In this document: positions 1 through 6,677 of the stretch, piece after piece
How positions within the stretch are numbered: position 1 is the first letter of the stretch
How the letters are laid out: every line of letters begins with the position of its first letter
Source: Rhodospirillales bacterium
Lineage (GTDB): Bacteria; Pseudomonadota; Alphaproteobacteria; CACIAM-22H2
DNA: 10,516 bases
Reading direction: 5' to 3'
Assembly (NCBI GenBank): GCA_016195145.1
Contig: JACQAF010000271.1
Span: forward strand, 1-10,516
Program-made: the position numbers and the translations under genes
Notes under the pieces: model-generated
What the model was told of the DNA's origin: nothing
Database searches by the model: none
What the model saw: the letters and a program-made list of their open reading frames with translations, nothing else

Positions 1-298
1 ATCTCGTCGGTAATAGCTCTGGGGGCTTCTTTCTTCTTTCAATGTTGCGATTTAGCTGGTGTGCAGGGGCTAAATTGCCCGGGCCGCCGCCAGGAAATTA
101 TCGAAACCGCCTCCGCTGAGCCCGCGTCGCCCCCTTGTTTCCCGTCATTTGATGGGCGGCCTAGGGAACAAACCGTGTACTGCCTTGAAACGCAGCCTTT
201 TCTTTGCCGGCATTTGGGCTAAATTGTGCCGCCCACGGTCTTTTTTCCCCACAGTCTTTTTCGGGGCCGGACGCAGCCTAACGAGGACACGCAAACAG
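1..298. other. Non-coding upstream region of pepA
   Basis: I see no supportable gene here. The pepA frame stays open upstream to a TTG at 149, but that stretch does not look like the N-terminus of the aminopeptidase family and is read as untranslated. The region is less GC-rich than the genes and has T-rich runs near 28-40, 197-206 and 240-262. It contains an imperfect inverted repeat (47-56 with 69-78) and two copies of GGGCTAAATTG (67-77 and 216-226). A promoter for pepA must lie here, but no -35/-10 pair with good spacing stood out. On the minus strand a short frame from a TTG at 42 stays open to the left edge. It could be the start of a divergent gene but is too short to call. Confidence 0.6.
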
Positions 299-1801
299 AT
301 GAAAATTGCCTTCGCGAAACCGGAACAACCGACATCTGGCACATTTGTCGTCGGCGTGCTGGAGGACCGCAAGTTTACGCCCGCCGCCGCTTCGCTCGAC
401 AAGAAGACCGGCGGCGTGCTGACCCGCGCCATGGGCGCCAGCCGCTTCAAAGGCCGCAAGGACGACATGCTCGAAATCCTGGCGCCCAAGGGCGTGTCGG
501 TGGCGCGCGTTCTGCTGATCGGCCTCGGCAAGGTCGACAAACTCGATGCGCTCAAACTCCAGGATCTCGGCGGACGGATCGTCGCCCAGCTCAATCGGGC
601 CGGCGAAAGCGTCGCCACCCTGCCGGTCGAAAACCTGCCCGGTGCGCCGCTGCAGGCGCCCGAGATGGCGGCCAATATCGCCTTTGGCGCGCGCCTGCGC
701 GCCTATCGGTTCGACAAGTACCGCACGCGCGAGAAGGAAGAAAACAAACCCACCTTGCGGGCGCTCAACCTGATGGCGACCGATGTCGCCGGGGCGCGCA
801 AGGCGTTCGCCCCGCTCGACCGCATCGCCGACGCGATCTACGTGACGCGCGATCTGGTGAGCGAGCCCCCCAATGTCATCTATCCGCAGTCGCTGGCCGA
901 GCGCTGCCGGCGGTTGACCGCCTTCGGCATCAAGGTCGAGATTCTCGACGAGAAACAGCTCGCCAAGCTCGGCATGAATGCGCTGCTCGGCGTCGGCCAA
1001 GGTAGCGCCAACCCGCCGCGCGTTGTCGTCATGCGCTGGGATGGCGCGCCCAAGGCCAAGGACAAGCGGCCGCTCGCGTTGTGCGGCAAGGGCGTCACTT
1101 TCGACACCGGCGGCATCTCGATCAAGCCGTCGGCCGGCATGGAAGACATGAAGTGGGACATGGCCGGCTCGGGCGTGGTGATCGGGGCGATCGAGGCGCT
1201 CGCCGCGCGCCGCGCCAAGGTCAACGCCGTGGGCGTGGTCGGGTTGGTCGAAAACATGCCCTCGGGCACGGCGCAGCGCCCGTCGGATATCGTCAAATCG
1301 CTGTCGGGGCGCACCATCGAGGTGCTCAACACCGATGCCGAGGGACGCCTCGTGCTGGCCGACGTGCTGTGGTACACGCAAGACCGTTTCAAGCCCAAGG
1401 CGATGATCGATCTCGCGACGCTCACCGGGGCGGTGATCGTCGCGCTCGGCAACGAATACGCCGGCATCATGTCGAATAACGACGAGCTGACCGAACGGCT
1501 GATCGCCGCCGGCAAGGCGGTCAACGAGCGGTTATGGCGCCTGCCGCTCGGCGACGCCTATGACCGCGATATCGATAGCGACGTGGCCGACGTGAAGAAC
1601 ATCAGCTCGAACCGCGGCGCCGGCTCGACCATCGGCGGGCAGTTCCTTAACCGCTTCGTCAACGACGTGCCGTGGGCGCATCTCGACATCGCCGGCGTCG
1701 CCTGGTCGAAAAAGGATGCGCCGACCGTGCCCAAGGGGGCGACGGCGTTCGGCGTGCGGCTGCTGGAGCGCTTCGTCGCCGATCATTACGAAGAGACGTG
1801 A
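299..1801 (+). CDS. pepA: Leucyl aminopeptidase (M17 family), PepA
   Basis: This cytosolic M17 metallopeptidase removes N-terminal residues from peptides using two divalent metal ions; some relatives also bind DNA (E. coli PepA/XerA). The product is 500 residues, the normal family length. The C-terminal catalytic domain has the M17 signature NTDAEGRL at 344-351. By alignment to E. coli PepA with a constant offset of six, the metal ligands are K264, D269, D287, D346 and E348, and the catalytic residues are K276 and R350; all are present. The N-terminal macro-like domain covers roughly 1-170. ATG 299 is chosen because the protein then begins MKIAFAKP, as relatives do. GAGG at 283-286 is a rather distant ribosome binding site. 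An in-frame TTG at 149 would add 50 residues that do not resemble the family. The stop overlaps the GTG that may start holC. Identity is secure. Confidence 0.98.
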   Translation: MKIAFAKPEQPTSGTFVVGVLEDRKFTPAAASLDKKTGGVLTRAMGASRFKGRKDDMLEILAPKGVSVARVLLIGLGKVDKLDALKLQDLGGRIVAQLNRAGESVATLPVENLPGAPLQAPEMAANIAFGARLRAYRFDKYRTREKEENKPTLRALNLMATDVAGARKAFAPLDRIADAIYVTRDLVSEPPNVIYPQSLAERCRRLTAFGIKVEILDEKQLAKLGMNALLGVGQGSANPPRVVVMRWDGAPKAKDKRPLALCGKGVTFDTGGISIKPSAGMEDMKWDMAGSGVVIGAIEALAARRAKVNAVGVVGLVENMPSGTAQRPSDIVKSLSGRTIEVLNTDAEGRLVLADVLWYTQDRFKPKAMIDLATLTGAVIVALGNEYAGIMSNNDELTERLIAAGKAVNERLWRLPLGDAYDRDIDSDVADVKNISSNRGAGSTIGGQFLNRFVNDVPWAHLDIAGVAWSKKDAPTVPKGATAFGVRLLERFVADHYEET

Positions 1802-2277
1802 GCGCCGCGAGGCCGAGGGAGGCGGGGCTGAGCGAGATCCGCTTTTACCATCTGCGCACGACGACGCTAGAAGCGGCCCTGCCGCGCGTGCTGGAGAAAG
1901 TTCTGTCGCGCGGCGAACGGGCGGTGGTCGTCGCCGGCTCGACCGAGCGTATCGAGGCCCTCGACGCCGCGCTGTGGACCTATGACGATCGTTCGTTCCT
2001 GCCGCATGGCAGCGCGCGCGACGGCCATGCCGAGGACCAGCCGGTGTGGCTGACCACCGAAATCGAGAATCCCAACGCGGCGACCATGCTGGTGCTGACC
2101 GACGGCGCCGCGGCCGGCGACATCGGTGCGTGGCCGATGGCGTGCGAATTCTTCGATGGCAACGACGAGGCGGCGGTGGCGGCGGCGCGCGGACGCTGGA
2201 AAGCCTATAAGGAAGCCGGACACGCGCTCACTTACTGGCGGCAGGACGACCAGGGCAAGTGGAAGAATGCCGGCTAG
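1798..2277 (+). CDS. holC: DNA polymerase III subunit chi, HolC
   Basis: Chi is the small accessory subunit of the clamp-loader complex that contacts SSB and helps load polymerase III at the fork. With a GTG start at 1798 the product is 159 residues. The recognisable family region begins SEIRFYHL and continues through LWTYDDRSFLPHG to a C-terminal segment ending WRQDDQGKWKNAG, as in alphaproteobacterial chi proteins. Two starts are credible. GTG 1798 gives a GTGA overlap with the pepA stop and implies translational coupling. CTG 1828 lies just after a strong Shine-Dalgarno stretch (AGGGAGG, 1816-1822) and gives a 149-residue protein beginning exactly at the conserved sequence. pepA followed by holC is a common proteobacterial arrangement, which supports the call. 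The family is divergent, so the call rests on the short motifs plus context. Confidence 0.92.
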   Translation: MSAARPREAGLSEIRFYHLRTTTLEAALPRVLEKVLSRGERAVVVAGSTERIEALDAALWTYDDRSFLPHGSARDGHAEDQPVWLTTEIENPNAATMLVLTDGAAAGDIGAWPMACEFFDGNDEAAVAAARGRWKAYKEAGHALTYWRQDDQGKWKNAG

Positions 2278-2292
2278 GCCTGCGCTTAGCGG

Positions 2293-2321
2293 TTGCCGGG
2301 CGGGCGGCGACCCGCTATAAG
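2293..2321 (+). promoter_or_regulatory. Candidate sigma70 promoter of ndk
   Basis: TTGCCG (2293-2298) and TATAAG (2316-2321) are separated by exactly 17 bases, matching the consensus -35 and -10 at 4/6 and 5/6 positions. Transcription would begin near 2328, about 36 bases before the ndk ATG. This suggests ndk can be expressed separately from pepA-holC. It is a sequence match only. Confidence 0.55.
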
Positions 2322-2363
2322 CCCCGCGCTCTTACCCGGATCACCAGAGAGAGACCCTCGGCC

Positions 2364-2786
2364 ATGGCCATCGAACGCACGCTGTCGATCATCAAGCCCG
2401 ACGCCACCCGCCGCAACCTGACCGGCCAGATCAACGCCCGGTTCGAGGGCAAGGGCCTGCGCATCGTGGCGCAAAAGCGGTTGCGCCTGTCGCGCGCCCA
2501 GGCCGAGGCGTTTTACGCCGTCCACAAGGACCGCCCGTTCTTCAGGTCGCTGTGCGATTTCATGTGCTCGGGCCCGGTCGTCGTGCAGGCGCTCGAAGGC
2601 GAGGGCGCAGTCGCCAAGAATCGCGAAATCATGGGCGCGACCGATCCGGCCAAGGCCGCCCCCGGAACCATCCGCAAGGATTTCGCCGAATCGATCGAGG
2701 CCAATTCGGTCCACGGCTCCGACAGCCCGGAAAACGCGGCGATCGAGATCGCTTTCTTCTTCAGCGGGCTCGAAATCGTCGGCTAA
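2364..2786 (+). CDS. ndk: Nucleoside diphosphate kinase
   Basis: Ndk transfers the gamma phosphate from a nucleoside triphosphate (usually ATP) to nucleoside diphosphates through a phosphohistidine, supplying GTP, CTP, UTP and dNTPs in the cytosol. The 140-residue product is the standard length. The N-terminus MAIERTLSIIKPDA is typical, and the active-site motif NSVHGSD at 114-120 places the phosphorylated histidine at H117. The C-terminus matches the usual family ending. ATG 2364 is the only start giving the family length; the ribosome binding site is a weak GA-rich stretch near 2347-2353. The gene stands 86 bases after holC with its own promoter-like element and ends just before a strong hairpin terminator. 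Nothing odd is seen. Confidence 0.99.
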   Translation: MAIERTLSIIKPDATRRNLTGQINARFEGKGLRIVAQKRLRLSRAQAEAFYAVHKDRPFFRSLCDFMCSGPVVVQALEGEGAVAKNREIMGATDPAKAAPGTIRKDFAESIEANSVHGSDSPENAAIEIAFFFSGLEIVG

Positions 2787-2808
2787 GCCCGCCGGCTGCC
2801 GGCAAATG

Positions 2809-2839
2809 AAAAGGGCCGCCCCCAGGGGGGCGGCCCTTT
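2809..2839. terminator. Bidirectional intrinsic terminator between ndk and the oxidase subunit IV gene
   Basis: A near-perfect inverted repeat forms a stem of 12-13 base pairs: AAAGGGCCGCCCC (2810-2822) pairs with GGGGCGGCCCTTT (2827-2839) around a 4-base loop. On the plus strand it follows the ndk stop by 23 bases and is trailed by only a short T run. On the minus strand it follows the stop of the small oxidase gene by 25 bases and is trailed by TTTTCATTT, a better U tract. It therefore probably ends both convergent transcripts. Confidence 0.85.
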
Positions 2840-2864
2840 GTCGTTGGATCGCGAGCGTCTTCGC

Positions 2865-3032
2865 TTACTGGCCGGCCGGCGGATTGCCGCCGGTCAGGAA
2901 CAGGGCCATACCGACAAGCGTGATGGTGCTCAGAACGATCGTCCAAACGGCGAGATGGATAAAATTTTTCCACGTCTCATCCGGCTGGCGCATGTCGAAT
3001 TTCTGACCGTTGCTGGGGGCCTGAGTAACCAT
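2865..3032 (-). CDS. aa3-type cytochrome c oxidase subunit IV (small membrane subunit)
   Basis: This 55-residue open frame encodes a single-helix membrane protein. A hydrophilic N-terminus containing DMRQPDETWKNFIHL (14-28) is followed by a hydrophobic helix at about 27-47 and a short Gly/Pro-rich tail. That layout, with the acidic/aromatic segment immediately before the helix, matches the bacterial aa3 oxidase subunit IV family (COX4_pro_2 in Pfam), whose members are about 45-70 residues. The start is well supported: on the minus strand GGAGG (3042-3046) lies 9 bases before the ATG. The gene follows purN by 85 bases in the same direction and ends 25 bases before a strong terminator, so it may ride on the purMN transcript. 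No other oxidase genes are nearby. The alternative is an unrelated small membrane protein; the pre-helix motif makes that less likely. Confidence 0.78.
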   Translation of the reverse strand: MVTQAPSNGQKFDMRQPDETWKNFIHLAVWTIVLSTITLVGMALFLTGGNPPAGQ

Positions 3033-3117
3033 AATAAGAATCCTCCGAAAAATTCCGGCGGCAAACTTACAAGAAGCGCGGGCGGCTGGATAGGGTCTAA
3101 ATGTCGCAGGGAATTGG

Positions 3118-3771
3118 TTAATCCGGCGGTGGGTTGATCAGCGCGCCGGCCGCAACCTTGGCCCCATCGACGACCACTCGCTCGCCGACCACCGTCGCCC
3201 GGCCGGTTGCCGCCAGGCGCAAGGCCCAGGGGTAGAGCCGATGCTCGGCTTCGAGGACGCGGGCGGCGAGGGAGTCCGCCGTATCGTGCGGCAGAACCGG
3301 CACGGCGGCCTGGGCGATGATCGGGCCGTCATCCATCGTCGGGCGGACGAAATGCACCGTGCAGCCGGCAAACCGGACTCCGGCAGCGAGCGCCCGGGCA
3401 TGGGTATCGAGGCCGGGAAAAGCCGGCAGCAGCGAGGGGTGAATGTTGAGCATGCGGTCGCGCCAGCCGGCGACAAATCCGGGGGTAAGCAGCCGCATGA
3501 ATCCGGCGAGGCAAACGAGGTCGGCCCCGGCGGCCCTCAGGCGGGCATCGAGAGCCGCGTCGAAAGCGGCGCGGTCGGCGAAATTTCGATGGTTGACGAT
3601 CTCGGTCGCGAGTCCGGCCTTGCGCGCGCGTTCGAGGCCGGCGGCGGCCGGTTCGTTCGAGATGACGTTGACGATTTCGGCCGGATAGCCGGGGTCGAGC
3701 GCCGCATCGATCAGGGCTTGCAGGTTGCTGCCGCGCCCGGATATCAGAACCGCGACCCGCCGGTGCGCCAT
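3118..3771 (-). CDS. purN: Phosphoribosylglycinamide formyltransferase, PurN
   Basis: PurN transfers a formyl group from 10-formyltetrahydrofolate to GAR, the third step of de novo purine synthesis, in the cytosol. The product is 217 residues, a normal length. The phosphate-binding loop SGRGSNLQAL is at 11-20. The catalytic triad is present by alignment to E. coli PurN (N106, H108, D144): N109 and H111 in NIHPSLLP, and D147 in MDDGP. ATG 3771 is chosen because MAHRRVAVLISG matches the family start and GGAG lies at 3780-3783 on the minus strand. The reading frame stays open upstream, but that sequence is purM read in another frame. purM ends 14 bases upstream, so the two are co-transcribed, as in E. 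coli. Confidence 0.98.
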   Translation of the reverse strand: MAHRRVAVLISGRGSNLQALIDAALDPGYPAEIVNVISNEPAAAGLERARKAGLATEIVNHRNFADRAAFDAALDARLRAAGADLVCLAGFMRLLTPGFVAGWRDRMLNIHPSLLPAFPGLDTHARALAAGVRFAGCTVHFVRPTMDDGPIIAQAAVPVLPHDTADSLAARVLEAEHRLYPWALRLAATGRATVVGERVVVDGAKVAAGALINPPPD

Positions 3772-3785
3772 CTTTCGGGCTCCGT

Positions 3786-4847
3786 TCAGGCCCAGGCCGT
3801 ATCGATACCGGCGACGATGCAGCCCGGCGCGTCGCCAGTGCGCCGGACGACGCGGCCGATGCGATAAACCCGTTCGCCCGCGACTTCGAGCGACTTGACG
3901 GCCTCGTCGGCCCTTGCCGCATCGACGACGACGACCATGCCGATGCCGCAATTGAACACGCGCGACATTTCGCCGGGCGTGATGCGGCCGGCGCGGGCGA
4001 GCCAGGCAAAGACGGGCGGCAGCGCCCAGCTTCGGGCGTCGAGTTCGACCATCGCCGTATCGGGAATGACGCGCGGCACATTTTCAACCAGACCGCCGCC
4101 GGTGATGTGCGCCATCGCCTTGACCAGCCCGGCGCGGGCAAGGACAAGGCAGCTTTTGACGTAAATCCGCGTCGGGGCGAGCAGCGCTTCGGCCAGGCCG
4201 CGCCCGGCGGCGAAGGGGGCTGGCGCGTCCCAGGCGAGCTTCGCTTCGGCGACGACGCGGCGGACCAGCGAAAAGCCGTTCGAATGCAGGCCGGAAGAGG
4301 CGATGCCGAGAACCATGTCGCCCGGCTGCACGTCGCGGCCATCGACCAGCCGGCCGCGCTCGACCGCGCCGACGGCGAAACCGGCGAGATCGTAATCGCC
4401 TTTGACGTACATGCCCGGCATCTCGGCCGTCTCGCCGCCGATCAGCGCGCAACCCGCTTCACGGCAACCGGCGGCGATGCCGGCGACGACGGCACGACCG
4501 GCGGCGACGTCGAGCTTGCCGGTCGCGTAATAGTCGAGAAAGAACAGCGGTTCCGCACCCTGGACCACGAGGTCGTTGACGCACATGGCGACGAGATCGA
4601 TGCCGACTGTATCGTGCCGCCCGGATTCGATGGCGATTTTGAGCTTGGTGCCGACGCCGTCGGTCGTGGCGACGAGGATCGGGTCCTTGTATCCGGCGGC
4701 GCGCACGTCGAACAGCGCACCGAATCCGCCGAGCTGGGCGTCGGCCCCCGACCGGCGCGTTCCCGCGGCCAGCGGCTTGATTGCATTGACCAGGGCGTCG
4801 CCAGCGTCGATATCGACCCCGGCTTCGGTATAGCGGTTGCTCTTAAT
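3786..4847 (-). CDS. purM: Phosphoribosylformylglycinamidine cyclo-ligase (AIR synthetase), PurM
   Basis: PurM closes the imidazole ring of FGAM using ATP to give AIR, the fifth step of purine synthesis. Conserved segments are all present: YTEAGVDIDAG near residue 6, TTDGVGTKLKIA, CVNDLVVQGAEPLFFLDYYA, IGGETAEMPGMY, ITGGG and a C-terminal GIGMVVVV segment. The full protein is 353 residues, as expected. The start is unusual. Family-like sequence extends 47 codons upstream of the first GTG (4706), and the only frame for it runs up to an in-frame TAA at 4869-4871. Between that stop and the conserved YTEAGVDIDAG segment there is no ATG, GTG, TTG or CTG. The best start is ATT at 4845-4847, preceded by GAGGT (4852-4856) at a good distance. 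Automated annotation would probably truncate this gene. purN follows after 14 bases. Confidence 0.95.
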   Translation of the reverse strand: MKSNRYTEAGVDIDAGDALVNAIKPLAAGTRRSGADAQLGGFGALFDVRAAGYKDPILVATTDGVGTKLKIAIESGRHDTVGIDLVAMCVNDLVVQGAEPLFFLDYYATGKLDVAAGRAVVAGIAAGCREAGCALIGGETAEMPGMYVKGDYDLAGFAVGAVERGRLVDGRDVQPGDMVLGIASSGLHSNGFSLVRRVVAEAKLAWDAPAPFAAGRGLAEALLAPTRIYVKSCLVLARAGLVKAMAHITGGGLVENVPRVIPDTAMVELDARSWALPPVFAWLARAGRITPGEMSRVFNCGIGMVVVVDAARADEAVKSLEVAGERVYRIGRVVRRTGDAPGCIVAGIDTAWA

Positions 4848-4851
4848 GGTG

Positions 4852-4856
4852 ACCTC
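4852..4856 (-). promoter_or_regulatory. Ribosome binding site deciding the ATT start of purM
   Basis: Read on the minus strand, GAGGT stands four bases before ATT (4847-4845). It is the only Shine-Dalgarno-like stretch near the 5' end of the purM frame and points to ATT rather than the upstream ATC (4865) as the initiation codon. Confidence 0.6.
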
Positions 4857-4908
4857 GTGCGAGATGCGTTATAAAGCCAAGCTCAACAGTGGAATTCGAC
4901 GCCCGGCG

Positions 4909-4936
4909 AACATACTTGATCTACAACGGTTTGCAA
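4909..4936 (-). promoter_or_regulatory. Candidate promoter of purMN
   Basis: On the minus strand TTGCAA (4936-4931) and TATGTT (4914-4909) are 16 bases apart, each matching 4/6 of the sigma70 consensus. Transcription would begin near 4902, giving a leader of about 55 bases. A second -10-like element, TATAAC (4873-4868), lies closer to the gene but lacks a good -35. The sequence between purM and the divergent exported protein must hold promoters in both directions. No purine-repressor or riboswitch-like structure was recognised. Confidence 0.35.
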
Positions 4937-4959
4937 CGATGCAAAGAATAGCGCCATCC

Positions 4960-6132
4960 ATGCCCGCCGAGAGCCGTTTTCCGCGCCAATGGCGGAAGAT
5001 GATGGCCGCATTCGCGGTTTTTGTCTTCGCTGCCATGGGTGCGGGCGCCGCGTACGCGCAGGTCCCCGCCAGCGCCCCCAGCGCATCCGCTGCCTTCACC
5101 GTGCGCGGGATCGATGTCGATAAGACGGCGGCGACGGCCTCGACGGCGCGCGAAAGCGCGATTGCCGATGGGCAGCGCCGGGCGCTACGCCGGCTGTTCG
5201 AACGCCTGGTGCCGAAAACCGCCTATGCGCGCCTGCCCTCGCCCCCCGACGCGCAAATCGCCGATCTGGTCGAAAGTTTCGAGGTTCAGGACGAACGCAC
5301 ATCGAGCGTACGCTATCTTGCCAAGCTGACTTACCGCTTCAAGCCGGCCGATATTCGGGCGCTGTTGCGCCGCAGCGACATTCCGTTCGCCGAATCCTAC
5401 GCCAAGCCGCTGGTCGTTCTGCCGATGCTGAATGCCGGGGGCGTGGCGCTGTTGTGGGACGAACCCAACCCGTGGCGGGCGGCGTGGGACAAACTGCCGG
5501 CGCCCGACGGACTTGCGCCGCTCATCGTGCCGCTGGGCGATCTCGCCGATATCGCCGATATCAGCGCCGAGCAGGCGCTGGTCGGCGAGGAGGCGCGCGT
5601 CGCCGCCATCTCGAACCGCTACGGCGCGGTCGGCGTTCTGGTCGTTCAGGCAACCCTCGAAACGCCCGCCGACGCGCCGGCGGTTTTGCAGGTGGCGCTG
5701 TCGCGTTTCGGCGCCGTGTCAGGCGATCTGACTGTGGTCGAAAGCTATGCGGCGCGGCCGGATGAAACCGACGACGCGCTGATGGCCCGGGCCGCGGCCG
5801 AAATCGCCATGCTGATCGAGGAACGGTGGAAGGACGACGTTCTGCTGCGCTTCGCCAGCGAGGCGTCGCTGGTCGCCGAGGTGAAACTGCGCAATCTCGC
5901 CGACTGGGTGGCGGTCCGCAGCCGTCTCGGCGAGATCGCCATCGTCCGGCGCAGCGAGCTGGTCAGCCTGATGCACGGCCTGGCGACGGTGCATCTCAGC
6001 TATATCGGCGACGAGACGGCCTTGCGCCTGGCGCTGGCGCAAAAAGATCTGACGCTGAGCCAAGACGGCGCCGCGTGGCGGCTGACCCTGACCCGGGCGG
6101 CGGAGGGGGCGAAGCCCGCAACGCGGCCGTGA
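4960..6132 (+). CDS. Exported DUF2066-domain protein of unknown function
   Basis: With ATG 4960 the product is 390 residues. It starts with a clear Sec signal peptide: a basic n-region (RFPRQWRK), a hydrophobic stretch at about 14-31 and a likely AYA|Q cleavage site after residue 33. The mature protein looks soluble and probably periplasmic. Its N-terminal half (FTVRGIDVDKTA, then a conserved ARESAIADGQRRAL stretch and RRLF.RLVP) resembles DUF2066 proteins, for which I know no biochemical function. Other in-frame starts are 4939 and the double ATG at 4999/5002, which follows GGAAG too closely; 4960 best preserves the positively charged n-region. The stop overlaps the GTG of the phosphatidyltransferase, so the two are translationally coupled. 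A 9-base unit, GCCGATATC, is repeated in tandem at 5545-5562 and codes for ADI-ADI. The domain assignment is from recognition and is moderately sure. Confidence 0.85.
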   Translation: MPAESRFPRQWRKMMAAFAVFVFAAMGAGAAYAQVPASAPSASAAFTVRGIDVDKTAATASTARESAIADGQRRALRRLFERLVPKTAYARLPSPPDAQIADLVESFEVQDERTSSVRYLAKLTYRFKPADIRALLRRSDIPFAESYAKPLVVLPMLNAGGVALLWDEPNPWRAAWDKLPAPDGLAPLIVPLGDLADIADISAEQALVGEEARVAAISNRYGAVGVLVVQATLETPADAPAVLQVALSRFGAVSGDLTVVESYAARPDETDDALMARAAAEIAMLIEERWKDDVLLRFASEASLVAEVKLRNLADWVAVRSRLGEIAIVRRSELVSLMHGLATVHLSYIGDETALRLALAQKDLTLSQDGAAWRLTLTRAAEGAKPATRP

Positions 6133-6677
6133 TCAACATTCCCAACCTGTTCAGCTTCGCGCGGCTGGTCTCCGTGCCGCTCGCCGTATGGCTGATGATC
6201 GACGGCCGGATGACGGCGGCGTTCTGGCTGGTCGCCGCCGCCGGGGTCACCGACGCGCTCGACGGTTTCATCGCCAAGCGGTTCGATGCGCGCACCGAAC
6301 TCGGCGCCTATCTCGACCCGCTGGCCGACAAGACGCTGCTGGTCGGCGCCTATGCGACGCTCGGCTGGCTCGGCCATATCCCGGTCTGGCTGGTGATTCT
6401 GGTCATCTTTCGCGACCTGTTCATCCTCGGCGGGGCCGTCGTCGTTCAGGCGATCACGCAATCCTTCAAGGCGGTGCCGATGACCATCAGCAAGGTCAAT
6501 ACGGTGGCGCAGATCGCGCTGATCGGCCTGGTGCTGGCGCGGCTCGGCCTCGGCCTCGACGATTACGGGGCGACCGGGCTGCTCATTCCCGTGGTCGCGG
6601 CGACGACCATATTGTCCGGCTTCGCCTATCTCGTGCACTGGAGCCGGCGGCTGGCGCGGATCGAGGATGCACGATGA
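6129..6677 (+). CDS. CDP-alcohol phosphatidyltransferase family protein, PgsA-like
   Basis: Members of this integral membrane family displace CMP from a CDP-alcohol (usually CDP-diacylglycerol) with a second alcohol; PgsA-like members make phosphatidylglycerol phosphate or cardiolipin. The product is 182 residues and mostly hydrophobic. The catalytic signature is complete: D42, D45, G46, A49, then K50 where Arg is more usual, G59, D63 and D67. The N-terminus (IPNLFSFARL) and the segment FRDLFILGG at 94-102 are typical of the PgsA group. The start is GTG 6129, which overlaps the preceding stop as GTGA, and the stop overlaps the next ATG as ATGA. The substrate alcohol cannot be read from the sequence. 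Alphaproteobacteria often carry a separate housekeeping pgsA, so this may be a paralogue. Confidence 0.94.
   Translation: MINIPNLFSFARLVSVPLAVWLMIDGRMTAAFWLVAAAGVTDALDGFIAKRFDARTELGAYLDPLADKTLLVGAYATLGWLGHIPVWLVILVIFRDLFILGGAVVVQAITQSFKAVPMTISKVNTVAQIALIGLVLARLGLGLDDYGATGLLIPVVAATTILSGFAYLVHWSRRLARIEDAR

Noticed and set aside
1..42. Start of a divergent minus-strand gene, such as an lptF-type permease
   Set aside because: Only 14 codons from a TTG are visible, without a ribosome binding site or recognisable family sequence.
149..298. N-terminal extension of pepA by 50 codons from a TTG
   Set aside because: The extra residues do not resemble the aminopeptidase family, whose members start at MKIAFA-like sequence, and no ribosome binding site precedes the TTG.
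278..1381. Long minus-strand open frame (367 codons) opposite pepA
   Set aside because: It lies wholly within the well-supported pepA gene and has an Arg/Gly/Ala/His-rich composition typical of antisense frames in GC-rich DNA, with no recognisable domain.
3241..3867. Plus-strand open frame (208 codons) opposite purN
   Set aside because: It is antisense to the purN catalytic region, with low-complexity composition and no recognised domain.
4107..4874. Plus-strand open frame (255 codons) opposite purM
   Set aside because: It is antisense to strongly conserved PurM motifs, with no independent support.
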